Below, piece by piece: positions 52,692-62,847 of a stretch of DNA of 64,000 bases (position 1 is its first letter; each line of letters opens with the position of its first letter). A model generated the notes under the pieces. It saw only the letters and a program-made list of their open reading frames with translations. It ran no database searches and was not told the DNA's origin. A program made the translations under genes and the position numbers. The DNA is from Flavobacterium sp. CECT 9288 (GTDB lineage: Bacteria; Bacteroidota; Bacteroidia; Flavobacteriales; Flavobacteriaceae): NCBI RefSeq assembly GCF_918731615.1, contig NZ_OU957226.1, positions 1,302,001 to 1,366,000 of the forward strand, read 5' to 3'.

Positions 52692-54791
52692 ATGAAAAAA
52701 ATCATATTCTTTTTTACACTATTGGTACTTGAGTTTGGCTATGCTCAAAGCATTCAATCCCCATCAGGGAAAATAGCCTTAAATTTTAAGCTAGCTCCTA
52801 ATGGTCAACCCAGCTATTCTGTAAATTACAAAAATAAGCTGGCGATTTTAGAAAGTGCTTTAGGTATCAAATTAAAAGAGAAACCAGCTTTGGATGCTAA
52901 TTTTGATATTCTGGATTCAAAAACTTCTAGCTTTAAAGAATCGTGGAAGCCCGTTTTAGGAGAGCAATCAAGTATTAAAAATCAATATAATGAACTTACT
53001 CTTTCGCTCATCAACAAAGAAACGAAGGTGAAAATGAATATCATTTTCCGAGTTTTTGATGAAGGTGTAGCTTTTAGATATGATTTTCCGAAACAGGCAG
53101 AGCTGAATTATTTCATCATTTCTGATGAGGTTACCCAATTTAATCTTACCGAAAACAATAAAGTTTTTTGGATTCCAGGTGATTTTGACAGCAATGAATA
53201 TGAATACAACGAAACGAAATTTTCTGAAATTGATAATTCCAAAATCAATATGAACAATGGTATTGGAGTAAAATCTATTCCAGGGAAATATACGGTTCAA
53301 ACACCTTTGATGATGAAAGCACCATCGGGTTTGTATCTCAATATTTTTGAAGCGGCTGTAGTTAATTATCCAGTAATGCATTTGAATGCCGATGTGACCA
53401 ATTATAAATTAAAAGCCGAATTAGTTCCAAATGCTATTGGTGACAAAGCCTACTTGCAAACGCCTTGTGTTTCGCCTTGGAGAACCATCATGATTAGCGA
53501 TGACGCTAGAGATATTGTGGCTTCCAAAATGATTTTAAACCTGAATGAACCTTCAAAAATTGAGGACACTTCTTGGATAAAACCCATGAAATATGTTGGA
53601 ATTTGGTGGGAAATGCACGTAGGGAAATCTACTTGGGATTATGCAGGATCTCAAAATGCCACTAATTTTGCGGATGCGCCAAAAGCCTCGGGGAAACACG
53701 GAGCCACTACCGAAAATACGAAACGTTACATTGATTTTGCTGCTAAAAACGGTTTTGATGGCGTTCTTGTTGAGGGTTGGAATGTAGGTTGGGAAGACTG
53801 GAATGGCAACTGGAAAGAGGAAGTTTTTGACTTTACAACGCCGTATCCAGATTTTGATATTGCAGCAATTTCGGCTTACGCCAAAGATAAAAATGTCAAA
53901 ATGATCATGCATCATGAAACATCGGGTTCAGTCAGTAATTATGAAAGACACTTGGATAGAGCTTTTGATTTGATGAAAAAATACGATTATCCGGCAGTAA
54001 AATCGGGGTATGTGGGTAAAATTATTCCGCGTGGTGAATTTCATGACGGGCAATCCATGGTAAACCATTTTAATTTCGTTGCAAAGCGCGCTGCCGATTA
54101 TAAAATTATGGTAAACTCTCATGAATCGTCAAGACCAACTGGTTACAGCAGAACGTATCCGAACTATATTGCTGCCGAAGCGGCTCGTGGAAATGAATTC
54201 AATGCTTGGAGCGTAGGAAACCCGCCTGCACACGAAACTATTTTGCCATTTACCAGACAATTGGGTGGTCCGATGGATTATACGCCTGGAATTTTTGAAA
54301 TAAAAATGAGTTATTACGATAAAAATAAAACGGAGCAGGTTCATACCACTTTAGCCAAACAACTTGCTTTGTACGTAACCATGTATTCGCCCTTGCAAAT
54401 GGCAGCCGACTTGCCAGAGAATTACGAGAAATACTCGGATGCTTTTCAGTTTATCAAAGACGTTGAAACAGATTGGGATGAAAGTAAATATTTAGAAGCT
54501 GAACCTGGAGATTACGTAACAGTTGCCCGAAAAACAAAAGGAAAAGAAACGTGGTTTTTAGGAGCCATCACGGATGAAAATGCAAGAACTTCAGAAGTGA
54601 AATTAGATTTTCTTACTCCAAGTAAAAAGTACAAAGCAACTGTATATGCCGATGCAGCGAATGCAGACTGGAAAAACAATCCAATTGCCTATCAAGTAAA
54701 AACAATGACGGTCACTAGTAAATCAAAACTAAAATTAATCTTGGCAGCGGGCGGAGGTACAGCTGTTAGTTTTGAGCCATTAGAAAAATAG
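52692..54791 (+). CDS. GH97 alpha-glycosidase
   Basis: The 699-residue enzyme has a signal peptide (ending FGYAQS), an N-terminal beta-sandwich, a (beta/alpha)8 barrel and a C-terminal beta domain. The inverting-type GH97 Glu residues are visible: HHETSG (about 406), SHESSRPTG (about 477) and RGNEFNAW (about 501). SusB has the same layout, so an alpha-glucosidase (or alpha-galactosidase) acting in the periplasm is expected. It is not next to a SusCD pair and is not obviously linked to the pectin region. Confidence 0.9.
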   Translation: MKKIIFFFTLLVLEFGYAQSIQSPSGKIALNFKLAPNGQPSYSVNYKNKLAILESALGIKLKEKPALDANFDILDSKTSSFKESWKPVLGEQSSIKNQYNELTLSLINKETKVKMNIIFRVFDEGVAFRYDFPKQAELNYFIISDEVTQFNLTENNKVFWIPGDFDSNEYEYNETKFSEIDNSKINMNNGIGVKSIPGKYTVQTPLMMKAPSGLYLNIFEAAVVNYPVMHLNADVTNYKLKAELVPNAIGDKAYLQTPCVSPWRTIMISDDARDIVASKMILNLNEPSKIEDTSWIKPMKYVGIWWEMHVGKSTWDYAGSQNATNFADAPKASGKHGATTENTKRYIDFAAKNGFDGVLVEGWNVGWEDWNGNWKEEVFDFTTPYPDFDIAAISAYAKDKNVKMIMHHETSGSVSNYERHLDRAFDLMKKYDYPAVKSGYVGKIIPRGEFHDGQSMVNHFNFVAKRAADYKIMVNSHESSRPTGYSRTYPNYIAAEAARGNEFNAWSVGNPPAHETILPFTRQLGGPMDYTPGIFEIKMSYYDKNKTEQVHTTLAKQLALYVTMYSPLQMAADLPENYEKYSDAFQFIKDVETDWDESKYLEAEPGDYVTVARKTKGKETWFLGAITDENARTSEVKLDFLTPSKKYKATVYADAANADWKNNPIAYQVKTMTVTSKSKLKLILAAGGGTAVSFEPLEK

Positions 54792-54842
54792 TTGTAACAG
54801 ATGCAATCAAATAATGAAATTAGTTACTAGTTAATTGCAATC

Positions 54843-55772
54843 ATGCCATTTATTATAATGAAAGACTATTTTATTTTACGTTTTAAAATGTTTAACAGAC
54901 AGTTAACCGAGTTGGGAATTGAACCAATAATAGGTTATGTGGTAGGTTTTTGTGTATTTGTATTTTCATCAAATAAATTATTTGAAAAAACGCAATATGC
55001 TGACTATATCTTTATGGTAATTTCTTTAGGTGGGATAGTAAGTTTATATGAAATACGTAAAGATGAATTTTTAAAGCTTCATTTTTCAAGAGTTGAATAT
55101 TTCAAAATAAGAATCCTCGAAAACTTAATTGTTTCTAGTGCATTCATCATTTTTTTATGTTATCAAGAAAAATATTTTAGTGCTGTTGCTCTTCTTATTA
55201 CAGTTTGTTTTTTATCACTAATGAGCTTTAAAACTAAAGCTAATTTTACGTTTCCAACTCCTTTTTACAAATACCCATTTGAGTTTGCTGTTGGGTTTAG
55301 AACAAATTATTACATCTACATATTTGCTTATTTTTTGACATTTATGTCTATTAGTGTGCATAATTTTAATTTAGGAATCTTTTCACTCATTGTGGTTATG
55401 TTATCCTGTTTAAACTATTACACAACTACTGAAGATAAATTTTATGTTTGGATTTTTTCTAAATCTCCTAAAGATTTTATTAGATACAAGTTCAAGATCA
55501 TTTTACTTTATGCAACAATTTTATGTTTGCCAATAAATATAGGTTTGTCAGTGTTCTTCTATTCTGAGATTGAAATAATTTTAGTTTTTCAATTTTTAGG
55601 ATACCTGTTTATCTTAACAGCCATGTTAGCAAAGTACTCTATTTTCCCAGATAAATTAAATATCAGATATGGAATTGTATTTGGACTAACTTTATGGCTT
55701 CCACCATTATTATTGTTTATTATTCCCTATTTATACATGCAGTCACTTAAAAAATTAAAAGAGATATTATAA
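54843..55772 (+). CDS. ABC transporter permease-like membrane protein
   Basis: The 309-residue protein has about eight hydrophobic segments. Its stop codon overlaps the start of the ATPase gene (ATGA), and the two probably form a transporter. The sequence has no recognisable permease signature, and resembles ABC-2-like proteins only in topology. An in-frame ATG at 54858 (MKDYFILRFKMF) is an equally likely start. The substrate is unknown. Confidence 0.6.
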   Translation: MPFIIMKDYFILRFKMFNRQLTELGIEPIIGYVVGFCVFVFSSNKLFEKTQYADYIFMVISLGGIVSLYEIRKDEFLKLHFSRVEYFKIRILENLIVSSAFIIFLCYQEKYFSAVALLITVCFLSLMSFKTKANFTFPTPFYKYPFEFAVGFRTNYYIYIFAYFLTFMSISVHNFNLGIFSLIVVMLSCLNYYTTTEDKFYVWIFSKSPKDFIRYKFKIILLYATILCLPINIGLSVFFYSEIEIILVFQFLGYLFILTAMLAKYSIFPDKLNIRYGIVFGLTLWLPPLLLFIIPYLYMQSLKKLKEIL

Positions 55773-56452
55773 TGATTAGTATTGAAAATTTGTCAAAATC
55801 ATACGGATCTAAAATAGTTTTAGAAAACATTAATTTAAATTTTTTGAAAGGCAAAGTGTATGGAATAGTCGGAGAAAATGGGGCAGGAAAAACAACCTTA
55901 TTTAACTGTATCGCTGGATTAGAAAAACATGAAGGAATAGTAAAATATGAATTTGGATTGCTAAAAAATCATTTAGGATATTTACAAACAGAACCTTACT
56001 TTTTTCCAAAAATAACCGGAAATGAGTACATCAAATTATTATGCAATGCCAGAAATATTTCGATTACTGATTTAGGTGAAAGAAATATTTTTGATTTACC
56101 ATTACATGAATATGCTGTAAAATATTCAACAGGAATGAAAAAAAAACTGGCATTAACTGCTTTGCTATTGCAAGAAAACAAAGTAATTATTTTAGACGAA
56201 CCCTTTAACGGCGTTGATATTCAAAGTAATATAATCATAATTGAAATAATTCAAAAACTCAAAGAAATGGGGAAATCAGTTATTATTTCGTCTCATATTT
56301 TTTCGACTTTAAGTGATACTTGCGATGAAATAATGCTTTTAAAAAATGGAAGAATTATTCAAAGCGTTTTGAAAGATGAGTTTAGTGTTTTAGAAAATGA
56401 AATGAAATTATTTACAATTGGTAATAAAATGGAGCGATTGAATTTAAAATAA
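55772..56452 (+). CDS. ABC transporter ATP-binding protein
   Basis: The 226-residue ATPase has Walker A GENGAGKTT (about 36-44), a Q-loop region, a signature YSTGMKKKLAL (about 116-126), Walker B VIILDEPFNGVD (about 138-149) and a switch His (SSHIF). The STGMKKK variant of the LSGGQ motif is typical of the ABC-2 exporter branch (CcmA-like). Overlapping the permease stop codon indicates translational coupling. Confidence 0.92.
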   Translation: MISIENLSKSYGSKIVLENINLNFLKGKVYGIVGENGAGKTTLFNCIAGLEKHEGIVKYEFGLLKNHLGYLQTEPYFFPKITGNEYIKLLCNARNISITDLGERNIFDLPLHEYAVKYSTGMKKKLALTALLLQENKVIILDEPFNGVDIQSNIIIIEIIQKLKEMGKSVIISSHIFSTLSDTCDEIMLLKNGRIIQSVLKDEFSVLENEMKLFTIGNKMERLNLK

Positions 56453-56710
56453 TCATCTTCTGAGGTTTTGTTAAATTTGAATTATAAATTTCAAATAAAT
56501 ATTCGATCAACAGGCATAAATTGTATTTCCACACTATTTAAATAAAATTATTACTAATAAAGACTTTAACAGCTGCAAAACAAATTATCCTGAAACAACT
56601 TAAAATTTAATTTTAAATTACTCTTACATTATTCGTTTGGAATTACGAAATTGCAACGAAAACCAAAAACTAAATTATTATTACGAATTCTTAGAAAGTC
56701 TAAATTCACT

Positions 56711-58090
56711 ATGAAAAAATCAATTGTTGTTGCGTCACTTTTTATGGCTACGTGTAGCCTCTTTGCACAATCAAAAGAAGAACAAACCTTAAAAGATATA
56801 TATAAATCATCTTTAACCAATGCAAAGTGCTATCCTTGGCTTGACCACTTGTCAAATGCAATTGGATCTCGATTATCAGGTTCAGCAGGAGCTGAGAAAG
56901 CCGTTTTATATACTAAAGCCCAATTAGAAACATTAGGATTAGATAAAGTGTACCTTCAAGAAGTAATGGTGCCAAAATGGGTAAGAGGTGAAAAAGAAAT
57001 AGGCTATTTACAACTTGGTAAACAAAAAATAAGTTTTCCTATTTGTGCCTTGGGAGGTTCAGTAGCAACACCTAAAAAAGGATTACAAGCCACCGTTATT
57101 GAGGTGAAAAGCTTAGAAGAACTTGCAGCACTTGGTGAAGAGAAAGTAAAAGGAAAAATTATTTTTTTTAATAGACCCATGAATCCTGAGTTTGTAGAGA
57201 CTTTTAAAGCATACAGTGGTTGTGTAGACCAAAGATCATCTGGTGCTAGAGAGGCAGGAAAATTGGGTGCTTTAGCAGTTATTGTGAGATCTATGAACTT
57301 ACGTTTAGACGATTTACCGCATACTGGCGCTACTAATTACGGAGATATTGCCAAGGAACAACGAATTCCTGCTGCCGCAATAAGTACCAATGGTGCCGAG
57401 CTTTTAAGTAAAAGTTTAAAAACCAATCCGAATGCTAGTTTTTATTTGAAGCAATCCTGTGAAACTTTTGAGGATGTACTGTCCTATAATGTGGTAGGCG
57501 AGATGACTGGTACAGAACATCCAGAGCAGATTATGGTTGTGGGTGGGCATCTTGATTCTTGGGATTTAGGAGACGGCTCTCATGATGATGGTGCAGGATG
57601 TGTGCAAAGTATGGAAGTATTGAATATCTTCAAGAATATTGGATATAAACCAAAACATACCTTGCGAGTAGTTTTATTTATGAACGAAGAAAACGGTGTT
57701 AAAGGCGGTAAGGAATATGAAATTCAATCTAGTAAAAACAAGGAAAATCATATTTTTGCTTTAGAAAGTGATTCGGGTGGATTTTCTCCAAGAGGTTTCT
57801 CAATTGATGCCGATGAGGTTAACTTTAATCAGATAAAAAGTTGGGGATCTTTATTTGAACCTTTTTTAATACATAAGTTCGTCAAAGGTCATTCTGGTGT
57901 TGACATAGGTCCATTGCAATCAAAACATATTGTAAAAGTAGGTTTACAGCCAGATTCACAACGTTATTTTGATCATCATCATGCATCTAATGATACTTTT
58001 GATGCAGTACATAAAAGAGAGTTAGAACTAGGAGCTGCTGCTATGGCTTCATTAGTATACCTAATGGATCAAAACGGAATAGCTAAATAA
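56711..58090 (+). CDS. M28 family metallopeptidase (secreted aminopeptidase)
   Basis: The 459-residue protein starts with a signal peptide MKKSIVVASLFMATCSLFAQ. The upstream in-frame ATG at 56651 would put a basic extension before it, so 56711 is preferred. The PA-like insert is about 130-260 (RPMNPEFVETFKAYSGCVDQRSSGAREAGKLGALAVIVRS), and the M28 metal site has GGHLDSWDLGDGSHDDGAG (about 277-295), MNEENGVKGG and HHHASNDTFD. It binds two zinc ions and removes N-terminal residues from peptides in the periplasm or outside. Confidence 0.9.
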   Translation: MKKSIVVASLFMATCSLFAQSKEEQTLKDIYKSSLTNAKCYPWLDHLSNAIGSRLSGSAGAEKAVLYTKAQLETLGLDKVYLQEVMVPKWVRGEKEIGYLQLGKQKISFPICALGGSVATPKKGLQATVIEVKSLEELAALGEEKVKGKIIFFNRPMNPEFVETFKAYSGCVDQRSSGAREAGKLGALAVIVRSMNLRLDDLPHTGATNYGDIAKEQRIPAAAISTNGAELLSKSLKTNPNASFYLKQSCETFEDVLSYNVVGEMTGTEHPEQIMVVGGHLDSWDLGDGSHDDGAGCVQSMEVLNIFKNIGYKPKHTLRVVLFMNEENGVKGGKEYEIQSSKNKENHIFALESDSGGFSPRGFSIDADEVNFNQIKSWGSLFEPFLIHKFVKGHSGVDIGPLQSKHIVKVGLQPDSQRYFDHHHASNDTFDAVHKRELELGAAAMASLVYLMDQNGIAK

Positions 58091-58125
58091 ATTCAATCTT
58101 TGTGGAGGTGTCACAATTATTTTTT

Positions 58126-59220
58126 TCAATATTTGAATGAAATAATAAATGTGGCACCTTCATTTATTTTACTTTCTACCGCAATTCTTCCTCCTAAACT
58201 TGTAATGTGATTGTAAACCAAATACAATCCTATTCCATTACTATCAATATTACTATGGAACTTTTCATATAGTCCAAAAATTTTATCTTTTACTTTATCC
58301 ATATCAAAACCGACTCCGTTATCCGCAAAAATTAATTGGTTTACTCCATTATTTTTTCTCGAATTAATAGTAATAACTGGCGATTGATTTGGCTTAGCAT
58401 ACTTTATGGAATTAGTAATTAAATTCAAAAAAATACTTTTTATATATGCTTTATTAAATATTACATTTTCAAATTCTGAAAAGTCAATATGAATTGCCGC
58501 TTTGGAATCATTTACTAAGGAACTTATAGATTCAAGAACTTCAGTAAGGGATTCTTTTAAATTGATTTCTTCAATTGCTGTATTAATATTAGTTTTGTCT
58601 ACTAAATCATCAATTGACTCATTTAAAGTTTGCTTTAAATTTTCACTAGTTTGTTTTAAAATATGTATTAATTCTAATGTTTCAGGATCATTTATTTTTG
58701 AAACATCAATAAGACTGAAAACCGAGAGCATGTTATTTATGGGAGATTTTAAATCATGAGATGTTTTGTGAGACAACAGAGTTAGTTCTTTATTAATTTG
58801 CGTAAGATTAGTAAGGAGTAAATTGCGCTCTTCTTCAACCTTTTTTTTATGAGTGATATTTTTTGCGATGGCATACACTAATTTCTCCGACTGAACAGGC
58901 ATTGATGTCCAAGATAACCAAACTATTTCGCCACTTTTAGTTAAATAGCGGTTTTCAAAATTTAAAAGTGGGTTGTTTTTATAAACTTCTTCTCTAGTTT
59001 CTATGGTAATTTGCAGGTCGGGGGCGTATACAAAACTACTAATTGGTCTAGAATACAACTCCTCTTCTGTAAAACCTAATAACTTTGAAACAGCAGGATT
59101 AATTCTTTTAAAATATCCATCAAAACCAGCAATGCATATTAAATCAGCTGAGATATTAAAAAAATTGTCAAAATGATAATTTGTTCTAGACGAAGCTTCA
59201 TGGATTGTTTCCTTGTACAT
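58126..59220 (-). CDS. PAS-domain histidine kinase (orphan)
   Basis: The 364-residue soluble kinase has one PAS/PAC domain at about 15-130 (NISADLICIAGFDGYFKRINPAVSKLLGFTEEELYSRPI), a HisKA domain with the phosphorylated His in LLSHKTSHDLKSPINN (about 151-166), and HATPase_c with NLITNSIKYA, FADNGVGFD and NGIGLYLVY. No transmembrane segment or receiver domain is present and no response regulator gene is next to it, so its partner is unknown. It is related in build to the larger kinase at 33817-36660. Confidence 0.9.
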   Translation of the reverse strand: MYKETIHEASSRTNYHFDNFFNISADLICIAGFDGYFKRINPAVSKLLGFTEEELYSRPISSFVYAPDLQITIETREEVYKNNPLLNFENRYLTKSGEIVWLSWTSMPVQSEKLVYAIAKNITHKKKVEEERNLLLTNLTQINKELTLLSHKTSHDLKSPINNMLSVFSLIDVSKINDPETLELIHILKQTSENLKQTLNESIDDLVDKTNINTAIEEINLKESLTEVLESISSLVNDSKAAIHIDFSEFENVIFNKAYIKSIFLNLITNSIKYAKPNQSPVITINSRKNNGVNQLIFADNGVGFDMDKVKDKIFGLYEKFHSNIDSNGIGLYLVYNHITSLGGRIAVESKINEGATFIISFKY

Positions 59221-59338
59221 TGAGGATTTTTATTTGATGTATCTTAAATTTTTTAAAGTAAAACGATTTATAAATTTAAAGAACAAAATTTAATAATGGT
59301 CATAAATTTATGTAAGAACTGTAAATTGTTCGGGTAAA

Positions 59339-59369
59339 TAAAAAAAAGCTATCAAATTGATAGCTTTTG
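59339..59369 (-). terminator. Terminator after the outer-membrane protein gene
   Basis: AAAAGCTATCAA and TTGATAGCTTTT form a stem with a small loop, followed by a T-run on the minus strand. It lies just downstream of the gene ending at 59391. Confidence 0.8.
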
Positions 59370-59390
59370 TGTTATAAATAAAATTAATAA

Positions 59391-60236
59391 TTAGACTTTA
59401 AAAATTCCTCCAAATGCGATAATCCTTTGAAAGAAGAAAAAATCCTGGGAAGCACTATCTGCAGTACTTTTAGTTGTTCTAATATCAGGCATATTAATGT
59501 ATCCTCCTTTTAACTCGCCTTGAATATAAAAATGTTTAAAAAAAGTAATATTTAGACCTGCTTTAATTGAAGTACCAAATCCTGATATATGAAAATCATC
59601 ATGTCTTTCTTTTCCTAATAATGTAGTGTTGGTTTTAGGATATAGTAATCCAAGTCCTAAACCTTCTGTTACATTAACTTGAATTTTATCTGTGTTCTTA
59701 ATTTTAAATAATTTAGAAATATCATCGTGTCGAGAAAATTCGGTAGTAACATAATTTAGACCATCTGTATGCTCATACATTAAAAAATCTTTTGTTAAAA
59801 CAATTGGGCTATTGTTATAAACACCATCATAAGGAGTTCCAGCTGAAATAGTACCCGATATATTTACAGTTTGTCCTTGTGTCATGACATATTTCATGTG
59901 ATCTACGCCAATGGCAATGCTATAATGATCATTAATAAAATATCCCAACCTAACATTTGTTTGCGGAATGGTCATTCTTGATGGATTTATGTAATCTACA
60001 TGCCACCCTTTTGGTTTGTCATTAGAGGAAATATTTTCAAGTGTGAAATTGTAATCTTTTCCCTTAAAGGTCACATCTGATTTGGTAAAGTTATCTCTAT
60101 TTCCTCCCCAAGAAACAAAAAATTTTCCTTTATTATGAGCAGTATATTTTTGTTGTATTTTTATTTCTTCTTGTGCTTGTACGTTTTGTATACATGACAA
60201 CGCAAATAATACGATGTATAAAAATATTTTTTTCAA
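59391..60236 (-). CDS. Outer-membrane beta-barrel protein, hypothetical
   Basis: The 281-residue protein has a signal peptide ending NVQAQEE (about 22). It alternates short amphipathic strands (VRLGYFINDHYSIAIGVDHMKYVM, GLGLGLLYPKTNTTLL, GTSIKAGLNITFFKHFYIQGELKGGYINM) and ends in FGGIFKV, as in 8-10 stranded outer-membrane barrels. The family is not recognised. It begins 17 bases after kdsA and is cotranscribed with it. Confidence 0.65.
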   Translation of the reverse strand: MKKIFLYIVLFALSCIQNVQAQEEIKIQQKYTAHNKGKFFVSWGGNRDNFTKSDVTFKGKDYNFTLENISSNDKPKGWHVDYINPSRMTIPQTNVRLGYFINDHYSIAIGVDHMKYVMTQGQTVNISGTISAGTPYDGVYNNSPIVLTKDFLMYEHTDGLNYVTTEFSRHDDISKLFKIKNTDKIQVNVTEGLGLGLLYPKTNTTLLGKERHDDFHISGFGTSIKAGLNITFFKHFYIQGELKGGYINMPDIRTTKSTADSASQDFFFFQRIIAFGGIFKV

Positions 60237-60253
60237 GAGTTTTATTTTCTAAA

Positions 60254-61072
60254 TTAAAATTGTTTAATCGTTTGTCTTATGGCAACAAGTTTCACCATTA
60301 GAGATTCAAAATAATCTAAATGCAACATATTTGCCCCATCACTTTTTGCATTTGCAGGATCAAAATGGGTTTCAATGAAAATACCATCAACACCTACAGC
60401 AATTCCGGCTTTCGCAACAGTTTCTATCATGTCTGGTCTGCCACCTGTGACACCTGCAGTTTGATTTGGTTGCTGTAAAGAATGCGTAACATCTAGAACC
60501 GTAGACGCATATTGTTGCATAGTAGGTATACCTCTAAAATCTACAATCATATCTTGATATCCAAACATGGTACCTCGATCTGTCACCATTACATTTTTGT
60601 TTTGGCAATCCAATACTTTTTGAACCGCATGTTTCATGCTTTCTGGACTCATAAATTGTCCTTTTTTTAAGTTTACAACTTTACCTGTATTTGCCGCAGC
60701 TACTACTAGGTCAGTTTGTCTTACCAAGAAAGCAGGAATTTGAAGTACATCAACATATTGTGCCGCCATTGCAGCATCTTCATTGGTATGAATATCTGTT
60801 ACCGTAGGCACATTAAATGTTTCTGAAACTTTTCTCAGTATTTTTAATGCTTTTTCATCTCCAATTCCAGAAAAACTATCAATTCTGGAGCGATTTGCTT
60901 TTTTAAAAGACCCTTTAAAAACAAAAGGTATTTTTAAATCATTAGTAATTCCTACTAGTTTTTCAGCAATTTGTAAAGCCATTGTCTCTCCTTCAATAGC
61001 GCAAGGACCTGCTAGTAAAAAGAAATTACCGCTGTCAGTATGTTTAATTTGTGGGATATTTTGAATATTCAT
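60254..61072 (-). CDS. kdsA: 3-deoxy-8-phosphooctulonate (KDO-8-phosphate) synthase
   Basis: KdsA condenses phosphoenolpyruvate with arabinose-5-phosphate to KDO-8-phosphate, needed for the lipopolysaccharide inner core. The 272-residue protein matches the family in length and motifs: NFFLLAGPCAIEG (16-28), FKGSFKKANRSR, TDIHTNEDAAMAAQYVDVLQIPAFLVRQTDLV, VNLKKGQFMSPESMKH, VTDRGTMFGY, VLDVTHSLQQPNQTAGVTGGRP and ETHFDPANAKSDGANM. The NLKKGQFMSP region identifies it against DAHP synthase. A TACATTTG -7 box (minus strand 61099-61092) precedes the start. Confidence 0.97.
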   Translation of the reverse strand: MNIQNIPQIKHTDSGNFFLLAGPCAIEGETMALQIAEKLVGITNDLKIPFVFKGSFKKANRSRIDSFSGIGDEKALKILRKVSETFNVPTVTDIHTNEDAAMAAQYVDVLQIPAFLVRQTDLVVAAANTGKVVNLKKGQFMSPESMKHAVQKVLDCQNKNVMVTDRGTMFGYQDMIVDFRGIPTMQQYASTVLDVTHSLQQPNQTAGVTGGRPDMIETVAKAGIAVGVDGIFIETHFDPANAKSDGANMLHLDYFESLMVKLVAIRQTIKQF

Positions 61073-61218
61073 AGTGTGTGTTTTCAGTTTGCAAATGTAG
61101 TTATGATTTATTTTAAATTGATGAAATCATAAAGTTTTTAAAAGTATTTTAATAATAAATTGCTATGCTAATTTTGTTTTTCAAAATTATTTTGAGATAA
61201 TAACCTAATAGAAATTCT

Positions 61219-61668
61219 TTATTTTTTTAAAGTAAGACCTACAGGAACTTTGACAACTCCTTTTTCGTAAATATTAAGGTATAGTAGTACAGGTGTTTTT
61301 TGTCCATCCCATTTTAATTCAAATACATCAAGCAGACCTGCACCCATGTCGCTTCTCTTCGTTGGAAAAGGGCAGCAACTTTCTAGTTTGGTAAAGGTGA
61401 TTTTTTCTCCTTTAGGTCCTGCAAGTGCATTTATAAAACGCTCTTGATTAATGGTTTCGTTGTTGGTGTTATTGAAAAAAATATTGACAGGATAATCTTT
61501 ATTGTACCCGTATTTTTTATCCGTGCTATATTCAGTTATAATAAAGGTATTTTTCTGTGTGAGTTGTAAGTCAGGAGCATTGTCATCGGTGTTTTGTAAT
61601 GTAGATTTTGTACTTGTACACCCCGATAAAGTAATGAAGAGGATAAATATAACTAGTGTATTTTTCAT
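61219..61668 (-). CDS. Hypothetical lipoprotein
   Basis: The 149-residue protein has a lipobox LSGCTS (Cys about 16) and a short C-terminal domain that includes EYSTDKKYGYNKDYPVNIFFNN, ERFINALAGPKGEKITFTKLESCCPFPTKRSDMGAGLLDVFEL and YLNIYEKGVVKVPVGLTLKK. A CCPF motif is prominent. The family name is not known to me. It lies between kdsA and the divergent YeeE/YedE pair. Confidence 0.65.
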   Translation of the reverse strand: MKNTLVIFILFITLSGCTSTKSTLQNTDDNAPDLQLTQKNTFIITEYSTDKKYGYNKDYPVNIFFNNTNNETINQERFINALAGPKGEKITFTKLESCCPFPTKRSDMGAGLLDVFELKWDGQKTPVLLYLNIYEKGVVKVPVGLTLKK

Positions 61669-61807
61669 AGTTTAATTTTTTGTGTGTTTAATTTTGATTT
61701 GATGATACAAATATAATCAGAACCCTTATTATAACGGTTTTTGTTGTCGTAAATTATTATGTTTGGGCTTAGCCAATTTTTATTTCCAAGTGTGTGTCAA
61801 TGCTTAT

Positions 61808-61815
61808 TATATTTG
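61808..61815 (+). promoter_or_regulatory. Possible -7 box upstream of the YeeE/YedE pair
   Basis: TATATTTG matches the Bacteroidota -7 consensus and lies 21 bases before the start at 61837. No TTTG occurs at the usual distance upstream, so this rests on one half of the promoter. Confidence 0.4.
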
Positions 61816-61836
61816 CAGAAATTAAATGAATAGAAT

Positions 61837-62397
61837 ATGGAAGTAGTTTTTCAAACATGGCCTTGGTATGTTTCTGGTTTACTGATAGGATTTATTATGT
61901 TAGCACTTATTTATTTTGGGAAGTCTTTCGGTATGTCATCAAATTTAAGATCTCTTTGTTCTATTGCAGGTTTAGGCAAACGAGTATCGTTTTTTGATTT
62001 TGACTGGAAAGCACAACGCTGGAATTTAGTAGTCGTTCTTGGAGCTATGTTAGGTGGATTTGTCGCTGTTCATTTCATGAGTGATGCTTCAAATGTGGAT
62101 ATTAATCCTAAAACAGTAGCACAATTAGCACAACTTGGGATTGAAGCTCCCAACGGAAAATTAATGCCGGATGCACTTTTTGGAACAGCTATTTTAGAAT
62201 CCCCAAAAAGTATCTTCATACTTCTTATTGGTGGGGTTTTAATTGGTTTTGGTTCCCGTTATGCCGGTGGATGTACCTCAGGACATGCCATTTCAGGCTT
62301 GAGTAATTTACAACTACCTTCTTTAAAAGCGGTTATCGGTTTTTTTATTGGGGGTCTTATTATGGCTCATTTTTTACTTCCTTTAATCCTAAATTAA
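61837..62397 (+). CDS. YeeE/YedE family membrane protein, first part of a two-gene pair
   Basis: The 186-residue protein has about five hydrophobic segments. It shows the DUF395 motif GSRYAGGCTSGHAISGLSNLQLPSL (about 143-167), with a Cys in the pore region. In related proteins, thiosulfate or sulfur-compound transport has been shown for YeeE. Here the fold is split over two genes, this one and the next, with 13 bases between. No sulfur-metabolism gene is adjacent, so the substrate is uncertain. Confidence 0.88.
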   Translation: MEVVFQTWPWYVSGLLIGFIMLALIYFGKSFGMSSNLRSLCSIAGLGKRVSFFDFDWKAQRWNLVVVLGAMLGGFVAVHFMSDASNVDINPKTVAQLAQLGIEAPNGKLMPDALFGTAILESPKSIFILLIGGVLIGFGSRYAGGCTSGHAISGLSNLQLPSLKAVIGFFIGGLIMAHFLLPLILN

Positions 62398-62410
62398 TCC
62401 TCATATATAA

Positions 62411-62827
62411 ATGAAAAATAGTATAAAATTTTTAGCAGTTGGTTTCATTTTTGGAATTGTTTTAACAAAATCCGAAGCCGTTTCTTGGTATAGAATTTAT
62501 GAAATGTTTCAATTTCAGTCGTTTCACATGTACGGAATTATTTCGGTAGCGATATTGACTGGAATTATTGGGATTCAAATCATAAAAAGAAATAACATCA
62601 CAGACATCAAAGGAGAATCAATAGAAATTCCAGATAAAGAAAAAGGATCTGCTCGCTACTGGATTGGCGGATTGTTTTTTGGTTTGGGTTGGGCATTAGT
62701 AGGTTCTTGTCCTGGTCCTATATTTATTTTGCTTGGCGCTGGTTTTTGGACCGTCCTTATAGTGTTGTTCGGGGCTCTTTTGGGAACTTATTTATATGGT
62801 TTATTGAAAAATAAATTACCTCATTAA
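62411..62827 (+). CDS. YeeE/YedE family membrane protein, second part of the pair
   Basis: The 138-residue protein has about four hydrophobic segments and the second DUF395 motif GLGWALVGSCPGPIFILLGAG (about 94-114) with the conserved Cys. The two genes encode halves of a transporter that forms one protein in other bacteria. The RBS and 13-base spacing point to cotranscription with the first half. A bidirectional terminator follows. Confidence 0.88.
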   Translation: MKNSIKFLAVGFIFGIVLTKSEAVSWYRIYEMFQFQSFHMYGIISVAILTGIIGIQIIKRNNITDIKGESIEIPDKEKGSARYWIGGLFFGLGWALVGSCPGPIFILLGAGFWTVLIVLFGALLGTYLYGLLKNKLPH

Positions 62828-62847
62828 TTGAAAAATATCTAATACCA